Shown here piece by piece: positions 24,321 through 33,499 of a stretch of 64,000 nucleotides of DNA. Numbering within the stretch: the first letter of the stretch is position 1; each line of letters starts with the position of its first letter. The DNA comes from JBFHIJ01 sp041596515 (lineage in GTDB: Bacteria > Bacteroidota > Ignavibacteria > Kapaibacteriales > UBA2268): NCBI GenBank assembly GCA_041596515.1, contig JBFHIJ010000003.1, forward strand, positions 62,001 to 126,000, written 5' to 3'. Made by a program: the position numbers and the translations under genes. The notes below the pieces were generated by a model. That model made no database searches, was not told the DNA's origin, and was given only the letters and a program-made list of their open reading frames with translations.

Positions 24321-26516
24321 CTACCTTACTTCTGCTCCACCACCTATTTCAGCTTTCTCAGGAGAAATGAAGGATAGTTTGCCATCCTCTGTATTTGCAG
24401 CTAATATCATGCCTTGAGATTCAATTCCCATAATCTTAACAGGTTTTAGATTGGCTACCATTACTACTGTTTTGCCAACTAAGTATTCGGGGGCGTAGTG
24501 CTCTGCTATCCCTGCAACAACCTGCCTTTGCTCATCACCAAGTTTTACTTGCAATTTTAATAGCTTTTTAGATTTTTTCACTTTTTCTGCTTCTACGATG
24601 GTAGCAGTTCTGAGCTTTACTTTCATAAAGTCATCAAACTCTATTACTTGCGACAGTTCTTCGGCTTTTGCCTTTTTAGCAGCAATTTTAGCAGCCGCTA
24701 CTTTTAGTGATTCTACTTCTTTTTCTACGAATTCATCTTCAATTTTTGTAAAAATCAAATCCGGCTTCCTAAATGTATGTCCTTCTTCCACAGTTGGGTA
24801 AGCTGCGAGATACCATATATCTCTAAGCTCCTTGCCATTGTTTGCTTCGCCTGTATACGACTGCACTTCCAATATCTGACTGATTCGCTTAGACGCGAAA
24901 GGGACTATCGGAGCAAAAATGATAGATAGAGTATGTACAAGCTGGACACAGAAGTAAAGTGATTTGGCTGCTCTGTCAGCATCGTCTTTTACTGCTTTCC
25001 ATGGTTCCTCATCATTGAAATATTTGTTTGCCGCACGAGCTACATTCATTGTTTCCATTATTGCATCGCGGAAACGGAATCGCTCGTAGCAACTTGATAT
25101 TTTATTTAAGCCCGAGTGTACTGCTTTTATAACTACCAAATCATTATCTGACAGCTCTAAATAGTCGTCTCTGTTGATTTCTTTATCAGGATTTTCATTC
25201 ATAAAATCAATTAGATTATTCCATTTTGCAGGAACCCTTGCGTATTTCTCAGGTAGAGAAGGCACTTTAGCATCAAAGTTTTTATGTGTAAACTGCAGAG
25301 AGCGATTTACAAAATTGCCGAAGATAGCTGCCAGTTCGTTATTGTTTTTACTTTGAAAATCTTTCCAGGTAAAGTCAGCATCTTTTGTTTCCGGAAAATT
25401 GGTTGCCAAGGTATATCTTAGTGCATCTATGTAATATGTACCACTGTGGTTTGAAATAAAGTCACGAAGGTCAATGCTCCAGTTCTTAGATTTGGAGAAT
25501 TTTTCGCCTTCAAGATTTAAAAACTCATGAGCGGGTACGTTATCCGGCAAGATATATCCACTGCGAGCATGAAGCATAGCTGGAAAGATAAGTGTATGGA
25601 AGACTATATTGTCTTTACCGATGAAAGCAAGATATCTTGTCTCATCGTCCTGCCACCATTTTTTCCAATCGTTCGGTCTGTCATGTTGTTTCATAAATTC
25701 TTTAGTAGCAGTAATGTATCCTAAAACTGCATCGAACCACACATAGAGGACTTTACCTTCTGCTTTCTTTTTATCTACACCGGGGATTTCTTTAATTTTG
25801 ACACCCCAGTCTAAATCTCGCGTTATAGCTCGCTCAGCTAATCCCTGTTTTAGCCAACTACGAGTTTGTTGGATTACGTTATCTTTCCAGTATTTTGATT
25901 TTTCTTCAATATATTTCTCTAAGAACTCCTGGAACATATCGAACCTAAAGTACCAATGAGTAGTTTTTTTAACCTCAGGAGTACCCCCAGAAACAGTCGA
26001 AATTGGATTTTTCAGTTCTATCTGATTATAGTAAGCACCACATTTGTCACACTGGTCACCTCTGGCTCCATCCTCGCCGCAATTAGGGCAAGTGCCTTCC
26101 ACATATCTGTCCGGCAAAAACATTTTTGCTTTCGGATCATAAAACTGCTCTTCTTCTTTATCAATCAAATATCCTTTTTCCAGGAAGTCACCAAAAAACT
26201 CTTTAGCAGTTTCATGGTGTGATTCGATAGAAGTTCTGGAATAATTATCAAAACTCATCCCGAAAGCTTCAAAAGCTGCTTTATTTGCAGAGTGGTATTT
26301 ATCTATAATATGCTTAGGAGTAACTTTTTCTTTTTCTGCAGAAATGGTAATAGCCACGCCATGCTCGTCAGAACCGCAAACGTACAGGATGTCCTCTCCC
26401 TTCAATCTGGAGTAGCGGGCATAAATGTCAGCAGGCAAGTAAGCTCCTGCAGCATGCCCAAGATGGATATACCCATTAGCATAAGGCAAAGCCGAAGTAA
26501 TCAGAGTTCTTTTCAT
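24321..26516 (-). CDS. metG: Methionyl-tRNA synthetase
   Basis: Charges tRNA-Met. 731 aa, MetG1-type: class I signature HLGHA (HIGH equivalent) near residues 18-22, zinc-knuckle CPNCGEDGARGDQCDKCG with four Cys, GKDNIVFHTLIFPAML, KFSKS (KMSKS equivalent), an anticodon-binding helical domain and a C-terminal tRNA-binding EMAP-like domain (~620-731, VKLRTATIVEAEKVKKSKKL). I chose the ATG at 26516; an in-frame TTG four codons upstream is less likely. Single-gene unit. Confidence 0.96.
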   Translation of the reverse strand: MKRTLITSALPYANGYIHLGHAAGAYLPADIYARYSRLKGEDILYVCGSDEHGVAITISAEKEKVTPKHIIDKYHSANKAAFEAFGMSFDNYSRTSIESHHETAKEFFGDFLEKGYLIDKEEEQFYDPKAKMFLPDRYVEGTCPNCGEDGARGDQCDKCGAYYNQIELKNPISTVSGGTPEVKKTTHWYFRFDMFQEFLEKYIEEKSKYWKDNVIQQTRSWLKQGLAERAITRDLDWGVKIKEIPGVDKKKAEGKVLYVWFDAVLGYITATKEFMKQHDRPNDWKKWWQDDETRYLAFIGKDNIVFHTLIFPAMLHARSGYILPDNVPAHEFLNLEGEKFSKSKNWSIDLRDFISNHSGTYYIDALRYTLATNFPETKDADFTWKDFQSKNNNELAAIFGNFVNRSLQFTHKNFDAKVPSLPEKYARVPAKWNNLIDFMNENPDKEINRDDYLELSDNDLVVIKAVHSGLNKISSCYERFRFRDAIMETMNVARAANKYFNDEEPWKAVKDDADRAAKSLYFCVQLVHTLSIIFAPIVPFASKRISQILEVQSYTGEANNGKELRDIWYLAAYPTVEEGHTFRKPDLIFTKIEDEFVEKEVESLKVAAAKIAAKKAKAEELSQVIEFDDFMKVKLRTATIVEAEKVKKSKKLLKLQVKLGDEQRQVVAGIAEHYAPEYLVGKTVVMVANLKPVKIMGIESQGMILAANTEDGKLSFISPEKAEIGGGAEVR

Positions 26517-26633
26517 ATCATTTTCCAAAATTCGATTTCAAATAATCTAATATAGCAAATATAATAATATTTGCTGAAGTATAGTCAAATGTAATGGTAA
26601 AGCTCTTATATGTTTTGTGTAGATAAAAAAAAA

Positions 26634-26663
26634 CAGCCGGATATCTTATTGTATATCCGGCTG
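26634..26663 (-). terminator. Terminator for the phosphohexomutase gene
   Basis: CAGCCGGATAT / ATATCCGGCTG perfect 11-bp stem with an 8-nt loop; on the minus strand it is followed by eight T residues. Confidence 0.93.
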
Positions 26664-26770
26664 AAAAAGCAAATTAGATGTATTCACAAGATCCTTTTGC
26701 CCATAAAAAACCTTACAAACAGGCTTTAGAATTGTTTGTAAGATTTATAATTATAATTATAGTAGTTCAT

Positions 26771-28159
26771 TTATAAATGCAAACCTGCATCCAATAATTT
26801 ATTTACCATATCTATGGATTTAGCTTCAGAGTAGAAACGGAGCAGTGGTTCCGTGCCTGAAGCTCTGATTAGAAGCCATCCACCATCTACTATAAATTTG
26901 AAGCCGTCCTTTGTGTTAATATCTTTTACTTCAAAACCGGCTAGAGTCTTAGGTGCATTTTTAGCTGCAGTAAGCACTCTGTCTTTAACTTCCTGTGTTA
27001 CTTTTACGTCACGGCGAGCATAGCGGTGAACTCCAAAGTCTTTATCTAACTCTTCGCATAATTCTTTTAATGTCATATTTCGCTTAGCCATCACTTCTAA
27101 TAGCAGTAGACCATTGAAGATCCCATCTCTTTCCGGGATATGAAGTTTCGTACCAAGACCGCCTGACTCTTCGCCCCCGATAAGGACTTTGCCTTGTGCC
27201 ATAAGCTCTGCAGTATATTTAAAGCCGACCGGTGTTTCGTGTAAAGTTATTCCTTTTTCTTCGCAGTACATATTTACCATATTCGTAAGCGAAACGGTTT
27301 TTACCACTTCACCACGTAGACCTTTTTGCTCGTACAGATATCTCATAAGTATCATAAACACTCTGTGAGAATCAACAAAATTGCCATCTTCATCTATAGT
27401 TCCAAGCCTGTCAGCATCGCCATCAGTTGCGAAACCAATAGTATATGGCCCTTCTTTGACTTTTTTCATTGTATCGCCAAGGCATTCGCCAATTGGCTCA
27501 GGATGATCTACATCACCAAACCCCGGATTCAAATCTGCATTAACTTGGTCTATATCAGGCAATATTTCATTCAATACTCCTATGCCGGCACCGTGCATCG
27601 GGTCGAAAAGAATTTTGAAACTACCTTTTCGTATAGCATCCAAATCTATGTTTGCTTTTACGTGCTCTAAGTAAGAGCTCTGCACATCAAGTATTTTTAT
27701 TTTACCTGCGTCCACGTATTCCTGGAACGGCTTAAGACATATTTCAGGTTTTTCTTCAAGTATTGGTTTTAATTCTACTTCTAACTCTTTTACCTGCTCA
27801 GGAGTAGCCGGGCCACCGAAAGCTGCTTTCAGTTTATATCCGTTGTATACAGCAGGATTGTGGCTTGCAGTGATTACAACACCTAAATCGCATTCCATTT
27901 TCAGTGTTTGGAAAGAAAGCTGCGGAGTAGCTGCAAATTTTTCGCTCATAAGCACATTTATTCCGTTTTCAGCCAAGACCATCGCCGTTTCAGCAGTAAA
28001 CTCTTTGCCTAGGAAACGGGTGTCGTAACCTATCATTAGCTTTTTCATGTTGTTTTTTTGCATATAGCGGGCAGTCGCAAGTGCCACAAAGCGGATATTT
28101 TCAAAAGTGAAATCGCGAGCAATCAAGCCTCGCCATCCGTCTGTACCAAATTTAATCAT
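26771..28159 (-). CDS. Phosphoglucomutase/phosphomannomutase family
   Basis: 462-aa alpha-D-phosphohexomutase interconverting hexose 1- and 6-phosphates. All four signature loops are present: the phosphoserine loop TASHNP, the metal loop DGDADR, the sugar-specificity loop GEESGG and the phosphate-binding RASGTEPLLRFYSEA near the C-terminus. Starts with MIKFGTDGWRG. Specificity (glucose, mannose or glucosamine) cannot be told by eye; a mannose role would feed the ManC enzyme of this window. Monocistronic, with a strong terminator. Confidence 0.9.
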   Translation of the reverse strand: MIKFGTDGWRGLIARDFTFENIRFVALATARYMQKNNMKKLMIGYDTRFLGKEFTAETAMVLAENGINVLMSEKFAATPQLSFQTLKMECDLGVVITASHNPAVYNGYKLKAAFGGPATPEQVKELEVELKPILEEKPEICLKPFQEYVDAGKIKILDVQSSYLEHVKANIDLDAIRKGSFKILFDPMHGAGIGVLNEILPDIDQVNADLNPGFGDVDHPEPIGECLGDTMKKVKEGPYTIGFATDGDADRLGTIDEDGNFVDSHRVFMILMRYLYEQKGLRGEVVKTVSLTNMVNMYCEEKGITLHETPVGFKYTAELMAQGKVLIGGEESGGLGTKLHIPERDGIFNGLLLLEVMAKRNMTLKELCEELDKDFGVHRYARRDVKVTQEVKDRVLTAAKNAPKTLAGFEVKDINTKDGFKFIVDGGWLLIRASGTEPLLRFYSEAKSIDMVNKLLDAGLHL

Positions 28160-28549
28160 AATAATTTACTCTTATTTATGTTTAGCGATTCTGTTATATT
28201 TATTCTATTAGTAGATATTACAAAGAAGAAGTACTTTGGGTTTAATTGTATTTGAAAAATACAAGAAAATATGATAGACTGAAGGCTGTTTGCCTTAAGG
28301 TTTCTAAATACAAACTTACAAAATGCCATTAGAGAATGCAACTACACAAGTGTACTGATTTGATTTGATTCGAAGCGAAAGTTAGTTCGTTTTGTTTGTA
28401 TGGATGTATAACAAAACAGGAATAATGATTAAAGGGTAGTTGTCGCATTTAAATAACTGTATATTTAAATATGTTATTTATCTGACTGTTCTAATGCAAA
28501 TTCCAGATTATTATAGTATTTATTTGATATAAACAAATGGCTTTTTCCC
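28160..28549. other. 390-bp intergenic stretch, possible repeat remnant
   Basis: No supported gene. AAATGCCATTAGAGAATGCA around 28320 resembles the terminal part of the dispersed repeat family, but the match is too short to call a copy. The remainder is AT-rich and should contain the phosphohexomutase promoter on its left side. Confidence 0.4.
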
Positions 28550-29299
28550 CTACCCACGTAAACTTTTACTTAGTTTATCATATAGGCTGTCCGGCAGACA
28601 TCTGATAAGATTGGAAATTAATCTCATTTGCCAAGGGAAATAGATATGTTTTTTGTTCTTTAGGATATTTGTAGCAATTATCTTTGCTGCTCTTTCGGTT
28701 TCCATCAGAAACGGCATCTTGAATTTGTTCTTATCTGTAATGGAAGACTTTACAAACCCCGGGCGTATAGTTGACACTGTAATCCCAAGTGGTGCAAGTT
28801 CCGCTCTTGCAGATTCCATTGCGAGGCTTAGAGCTGCCTTGCTTGCTCCGTATGGTGCTGAGTTTTCAAATCCTCGAACATCTGCCATAGAACTAACAAC
28901 TGATATATGTCCCTGTCCTTGATTTATCATCAGTGGAACAAGGTATTCCATGCAGTGCAAAACGCTATAGAAATTAGTATCCATTACATTCCTAAAGTCA
29001 GACTCAACGGGCTGCTTGAAAAAGTACTTTCCACCAACTCCACTGTTAAGCACAGCAATATCAACACTACCCATTGAATTATTAGCGTTTTTTACTGCAT
29101 GCTCAATATCTGATTTGATAGTTACATCGCATTTTGAAAAATAGATCGAATTAGGACTGTGCCGATTAATATCTTTACTTATAGCCTCAAGCTTTTCAGT
29201 ATTCCTTGAAGCGAGAAACAGTTTATGCCCTCTTTTTGATAAGTCATAAGCTAAAGCTTTACCTATGCCTGAGCTTGCTCCTGTAATAAAAATATTCAT
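28550..29299 (-). CDS. Short-chain dehydrogenase/reductase
   Basis: 249-aa classical SDR with NAD(P)-binding TGASSGIGKALA at residues 6-17, an NSGVGG (NAG-like) motif, catalytic Ser in VVSSMADVRG, YGASK with the Tyr/Lys pair and IRPGFVKSSI downstream. The C-terminus has a hydrophobic/basic tail (YFPWQMRLISNLIRCLPDSL), common in lipid- or quinone-acting SDRs bound to membranes. I start at the ATG 29299; the frame upstream encodes a non-conserved stretch. Substrate unknown. Confidence 0.9.
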   Translation of the reverse strand: MNIFITGASSGIGKALAYDLSKRGHKLFLASRNTEKLEAISKDINRHSPNSIYFSKCDVTIKSDIEHAVKNANNSMGSVDIAVLNSGVGGKYFFKQPVESDFRNVMDTNFYSVLHCMEYLVPLMINQGQGHISVVSSMADVRGFENSAPYGASKAALSLAMESARAELAPLGITVSTIRPGFVKSSITDKNKFKMPFLMETERAAKIIATNILKNKKHIYFPWQMRLISNLIRCLPDSLYDKLSKSLRG

Positions 29300-29371
29300 A
29301 TTTGTGTATTCATTGATAAGAAGACTATATATTATCAATATAAGCCTATCGGACTAATCTGCAAAAAGAAA

Positions 29372-29403
29372 AGTCGCTCAGAGTTATGGTGCACTGAGCG
29401 ACT
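29372..29403 (-). terminator. Terminator after the cPGS-like GTPase gene
   Basis: AGTCGCTCAG / CTGAGCGACT perfect 10-bp stem with a 12-nt loop; on the minus strand it is followed by TTTTCTTTTT. Confidence 0.9.
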
Positions 29404-29426
29404 ATAAATATTATAAAATGCTATAA

Positions 29427-30746
29427 TTATTTAGCAAATTTTTGTCTAAGCAAATCGCCTATTTTTGGAGAGCTAATTTCTGTAAGTTCATAGCTAACTC
29501 TTGCACTTGGTCTTTCAATCTTGATAAAGCGATTTAAGTTAATCGGTGTGCCGATAACTACAGAATCACAATACGTATTATTGATAGTTGTTTCCAAATC
29601 TTTCATTTGGTCAATACCATATCCCATAGCCGGAAGTAAAATTCCTATTTCAGGATATTTATCAAATGTTTCTGTGATTTTGCCAACAGTGTATGGACGA
29701 GGGTCAACAAGTGCAATCGCACCATATCTGCGAGCGGCAACGATTCCTGCTCCGAGATCCATTTCGCCATGAGTTAATGTAGGTCCATCTTCGACCACAA
29801 GCACTTTTTTACCTCTGATTAGCTCAGGCTTGTCCACAACTATAGAAGACGCAGCCATAATCACTTCTGCTGTTGGGTTATATTCTCTAATATTATCAAG
29901 TACATGATCAATATCTTCCGGATAAGCTGAATCTATTTTATTTACAACAACAATATCAGCCATTCTAAGATTTACTTCACCAGGATAGTATGCTATTTCA
30001 TGGCCCGGACGCAATGGGTCAACAACCACGATGTTTAAATCAGGCTTGTAGAAACTCATATCATTATTGCCACCATCCCACACGATAACATCAGCTTCTT
30101 TTTCAGCTTCTCGAAGAATTGCTTCATAGTCCACACCAGAGTAAATCACACTACCCATAGCGATATGTGGCTCGTATTCTTCCATTTCTTCTATAGTACA
30201 TTTGTGTTTAACTAAGTCCTCGATTTTAGCATAACGTTGTACTTTTTGAGCTTCTAAGTCACCATAAGGCATAGGGTGACGAATAGAAACTACCTTTTTA
30301 CCCATTGCTATAAGTTGGCGGACTACTTCACGAGTAGTTTGAGACTTACCACAACCTGTACGAACAGCACAAACAGAAACAACCGGTTTTGTGGATTGAA
30401 TCATAGTAGGGCAAGAGCCCATCATAGAAAATTTGGCACCTGCTGCCATTACGCGAGAGCCAATGTGCATTACTGTATCGTAAGGTAAATCGGAGTACGA
30501 GAGAACACATTCGTGTACTTTATGTTCTTTGATGATTTTTTCCAATTCTGATTCTGCCAAAATAGGAATCCCATCCGGATAAAGCTCCCCTGCAAGAGAT
30601 GCGGGGTATTTTCTACCATCAATATCAGGAATTTGAGCAGCAGTAAAAGCCACTACTTCGTTAGTTTCATCATTTCTGTACATAGTGTTGAAGTTGTGAA
30701 AATCACGCCCTGCAGCACCAATAATAACAACACGATTCTTGTCCAT
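29427..30746 (-). CDS. Cyclic 2,3-diphosphoglycerate synthetase-like P-loop NTPase
   Basis: 439-aa cytosolic protein of the cPGS family. An N-terminal Rossmann-like part (VVIIGAAGRDFHNFN, residues ~6-20) is followed by a P-loop NTPase half with Walker A AVRTGCGKSQTTR, VWDGGNNDMSFYKPD and nucleotide-base motif VNKID. In methanogens the founding member makes the osmo/thermo-protectant cyclic 2,3-diphosphoglycerate; the role of bacterial members is not established. The ATG at 30746 is set by AGGGAG; upstream in-frame codons are not conserved. Monocistronic. Confidence 0.85.
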   Translation of the reverse strand: MDKNRVVIIGAAGRDFHNFNTMYRNDETNEVVAFTAAQIPDIDGRKYPASLAGELYPDGIPILAESELEKIIKEHKVHECVLSYSDLPYDTVMHIGSRVMAAGAKFSMMGSCPTMIQSTKPVVSVCAVRTGCGKSQTTREVVRQLIAMGKKVVSIRHPMPYGDLEAQKVQRYAKIEDLVKHKCTIEEMEEYEPHIAMGSVIYSGVDYEAILREAEKEADVIVWDGGNNDMSFYKPDLNIVVVDPLRPGHEIAYYPGEVNLRMADIVVVNKIDSAYPEDIDHVLDNIREYNPTAEVIMAASSIVVDKPELIRGKKVLVVEDGPTLTHGEMDLGAGIVAARRYGAIALVDPRPYTVGKITETFDKYPEIGILLPAMGYGIDQMKDLETTINNTYCDSVVIGTPINLNRFIKIERPSARVSYELTEISSPKIGDLLRQKFAK

Positions 30747-31039
30747 ATAATTCTCCCTAAAACTTATTATATAAAATCGAGTGATATAAAGCCTAAAACA
30801 GATTAAACATATTGCATGGAAACACATATTTATACAATATTGTTTATCTATTTTAATATTAGAATTATAATAGCTAAAATTTTAGTAATAAACAAGATAT
30901 TATTTACAATATTACAATTTTCATCAATTAATACTTCATATTTCTACATAGTTATATTGATGTTATTTAAATTATAAACATTATTTAGGCACATATCGGT
31001 TAATATGCGGGGCGGTAAGGAATGATTTTAGTTCGGTGA

Positions 31040-31199
31040 TGTCATTAGATGCCATAAATAATGCTGTAAATGACCGTAGTATCAGGGCATATGCTTGTTT
31101 CTTCTGTAATACAATATTACGTAATGGCTTGTTGAACAAGGGGTTTCAACCCCCTTGCCATACAATGACTTTAGAGATTATTTATATTTTCAAATGACA
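31040..31199 (-). repeat. Dispersed MITE-like repeat, copy 4 (complete)
   Basis: Best-preserved copy, inverted relative to copy 1: TGTCATTAGATG at 31040, AAATGACA ending at 31199, internal hairpin CAAGGGG (31137-31143) / CCCCTTG (31151-31157). It lies between the cPGS-like gene and the small exported protein. The rest of 30747-31279 is AT-rich without a gene. Confidence 0.85.
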
Positions 31200-31279
31200 T
31201 TTTTAGGTTTAGTGAATTATGCTGATTTAGAATTGAGTTTAAGCTTATAAGTAGATTGAGTATTGAGATGAAAAAAATA

Positions 31280-31344
31280 AAAGACCGAATTTATCAAGGG
31301 TGTGTTTTTTCAAATGGTATGCGTAAAAACTAAATTCGGTCTTT
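31280..31344 (-). terminator. Long-loop terminator for the 111-aa exported protein gene
   Basis: AAGACCGAATTTA / TAAATTCGGTCTT, 13 perfect pairs with a long AT/GT-rich loop; on the minus strand it runs into a T-rich tail. Confidence 0.75.
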
Positions 31345-31354
31345 ATTTAAACGT

Positions 31355-31690
31355 TTAATTTCCGGATTTGACCTTTAGCATCTTGGTGGCTCCTGAGTCA
31401 AATTCTATATATGCCGAGAGAAGACTTTCCTTGTCAGCTTCAATTTTAATTTCTATAGAGTCAAGCTTTGTAGGAGCATCAAATCTTTGAGCTTTAATCA
31501 AGTTACCTTGATTATCAAAAAGCATAACAGAATTTGCTTTCTGCTCTTTGGCATTTTCAAAAACTACTTTTTCTGCATTCTTTGCTCTAGCGTATAATTC
31601 AACTTGAATTTTGCTATCTGTGGCTTCGCTTGCAAAAGTCAATACTGCAGACAAGAAGAATGTCACAATCAATGATATATATACTTTCAT
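31355..31690 (-). CDS. Small exported protein of unknown function
   Basis: 111-aa protein with a signal peptide (KVYISLIVTFFLSAVLTFA) and a charged, beta-rich mature part (VMLFDNQGNLIKAQRFDAPT, then SLLSAYIEFDSGATKMLKV). Cys-free. No family recognised; a small periplasmic or fibronectin-like single domain is plausible. It has its own terminator. Confidence 0.7.
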   Translation of the reverse strand: MKVYISLIVTFFLSAVLTFASEATDSKIQVELYARAKNAEKVVFENAKEQKANSVMLFDNQGNLIKAQRFDAPTKLDSIEIKIEADKESLLSAYIEFDSGATKMLKVKSGN

Positions 31691-32034
31691 AGCTCTTTTA
31701 CAAATTTGATTTTAAATTTCAAAACAAATATATAAAGCTTTTTATAATAAACCAATTTCTAAATGTTCTAACCGCATTATTGCAAAAGCACTTAACATTA
31801 TCTTAACACAAGTTTTCTTAACAATTGGCGATTACGGTAATTATTGGCATTATGCTAAAGATTTAGACAGAACCGCAGTCTAAATATAAATTTTCAACAA
31901 ATTTTTATACTCTGCACAGCTTTGTTGTAAAACCACAATCAAATTTCTTGCGAGACTTCTTTAATTTCATATTGACTTCTTTGCGGTGCAACTAAAAATA
32001 TGAGTTAGTAAATTATAGTTTGATTCTACTAAAA

Positions 32035-32068
32035 AAGGAATGTATTTTTGATGTTAAATACATTCCTT
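32035..32068 (-). terminator. Terminator downstream of small ORF
   Basis: AAGGAATGTATTT / AAATACATTCCTT, 13 perfect pairs with an 8-nt loop, followed on the minus strand by TTTTTT. Confidence 0.88.
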
Positions 32069-32133
32069 ATTTCTATTTGCCTGGGTGTTATGCTTGTTCT
32101 TTAAATCCCCCACACACACATTGTGTGCTATAG

Positions 32134-32220
32134 TTATAGGTGGGTAACTACTTGAGTTACTACTAGGGCAATCAGCCCCATACCTATTAGTATTTTTACT
32201 TTTAATCTGTGCAATGTCAT
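32134..32220 (-). CDS. 28-aa hydrophobic small protein
   Basis: ATG at 32220 is preceded by AGGAG with 8-nt spacing (TTAGGAGTATTTTATATG on the minus strand). It encodes a basic start (TLHRLKVK), one hydrophobic helix (ILIGMGLIALVVTQVV) and THL before TAA. The transcript would end about 65 bases later at a strong terminator, giving a compact ~200-nt unit. This layout fits a small membrane protein, a type I toxin-like peptide or a leader peptide. No homologue recognised. Confidence 0.5.
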   Translation of the reverse strand: MTLHRLKVKILIGMGLIALVVTQVVTHL

Positions 32221-32586
32221 ATAAAATACTCCTAAGAATCTCTGACATGTACAAAAAATGGATTTCCTTTACGCTCTTATATTAATATACTCGCTTTCGT
32301 TGAATTTGTTGCAAAATATAATCCAAAATAATTATATACTATTACTTGACTAATTATGGACTAATAACTATTATCAATAAAAGCCAACGCAGGTTTCAAT
32401 TATCATAAAAGATTAAGATATTTCAAATAATATAGAATTATATGCAGTGTAATTCTACTATTTTAATAGAAATTGCAGTGTTTTGCAGTTAGTTTTGCAA
32501 CTATAATATTCTTGTTACGTTTTAAGTAAATGCCCAATTATTGCTTATCTTAATGATGATTGTTTTTGTTCACATTTATTTGTATA

Positions 32587-33498
32587 ATGATAATGTATAA
32601 TCTTACTGCTATAAATATAAAAGACCTGAAGACTGAAATGCTTCATAACTTAAAATATCCCAATACAGAGGAAGGATTTAATCAATACAGATTAGATTCG
32701 TTAGACTCTCTGTGGGTAAAGTATCAGGAACGACTTAGCAACTGCAGAAAGGAGTCGTCTGAGGGTAATGTACATAAATTTAGAATCAGTAATCGCAGGT
32801 TTTTAGCTTCAGTTGACATGATTAGTACTATTTATACATCTAAGTATTTGGAAGAATTACGAAAATTGTTAAAACTGCAACTTAAAATATTTTCTAATCT
32901 TCGAGACACTCAGGTGATGATTAACTCTATAACTAAGATTAGAAAAAACTATTCAGTTTTTGATTTTTTCTATTATGAGCTACTTGCTTGGGAGCAATCT
33001 TATATAAAAAAAATAGAAAAGAAGATAAAAAGAGTGAGTAAAAAAGAGATAGAAGCTCTTATCTTCTTTATAAGAATGGATTTAGATGCTACTTTTACTA
33101 AAGATAGTGCTACTTTTGAAGAAGCCATTCAAGTAATAAGTGATGTGTTTGCTGACTTACAGATAAAATTGCAATCTGTGGATAGTGCAATCCCACAAAC
33201 AATTCATGATGTTCGATTGCAGTTTAAAAAATTTAGATATATGGTAGAAGCATTTGTGGTAGCCAATGATTTGCCTGAAGATTATATTAAATCTTTAGCT
33301 GACTACCAGTCCTTAATGGGCGAAGTGCAAGATGCGGAAGTCCTCATTAGTCGCTTCAGGGAGTATGTTTATGCTCAGGATAATCCGGGAGACATTGTTT
33401 GGATCAATGCAATTAAAGTACTGGAAGAGCGACTAACTGAAAAAATTCGTAATTTTATGGAACACAAAGATAGATTAAATACTTTTTGGAATCTATAA
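32587..33498 (+). CDS. CHAD-domain protein
   Basis: About 303 aa, all-helical CHAD domain (conserved histidine, alpha-helical): VHKFRISNRRFLASVDM and, in the second repeat, IHDVRLQFKKFRYMVEAF, with QDAEVLISRF near the end. CHAD domains bind inorganic polyphosphate and are often found with polyP enzymes; here there is no CYTH or Ppk partner. Start taken at ATG 32587 (32593 is also possible); the frame upstream only has a TTG. The stop is 1 base from the TTG start of the potassium channel gene, so they are clearly one operon. Confidence 0.85.
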   Translation: MIMYNLTAINIKDLKTEMLHNLKYPNTEEGFNQYRLDSLDSLWVKYQERLSNCRKESSEGNVHKFRISNRRFLASVDMISTIYTSKYLEELRKLLKLQLKIFSNLRDTQVMINSITKIRKNYSVFDFFYYELLAWEQSYIKKIEKKIKRVSKKEIEALIFFIRMDLDATFTKDSATFEEAIQVISDVFADLQIKLQSVDSAIPQTIHDVRLQFKKFRYMVEAFVVANDLPEDYIKSLADYQSLMGEVQDAEVLISRFREYVYAQDNPGDIVWINAIKVLEERLTEKIRNFMEHKDRLNTFWNL

Positions 33499-33499
33499 A

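Larger units (their letters stand above)
31691..32586. other. 896-bp mostly non-coding stretch containing one small ORF
   Basis: AT-rich. Apart from the 28-codon ORF and its terminator (listed separately), I see no gene. The region 32221-32586 should contain divergent promoters for the small ORF (minus) and the CHAD operon (plus). Confidence 0.5.

Noticed and set aside
31137..31157. Possible CRISPR repeat (GTTGAAACCCCTTG resembles some CRISPR repeat ends)
   Set aside because: The motif occurs once per site, never as a tandem array with spacers; it is the inner hairpin of the dispersed repeat.
32054..32254. 66-codon minus-strand frame over the small-ORF region
   Set aside because: Its stop lies inside the terminator stem and its start has no ribosome site; the overlapping 28-codon frame has a well-placed AGGAG and a membrane-helix composition.
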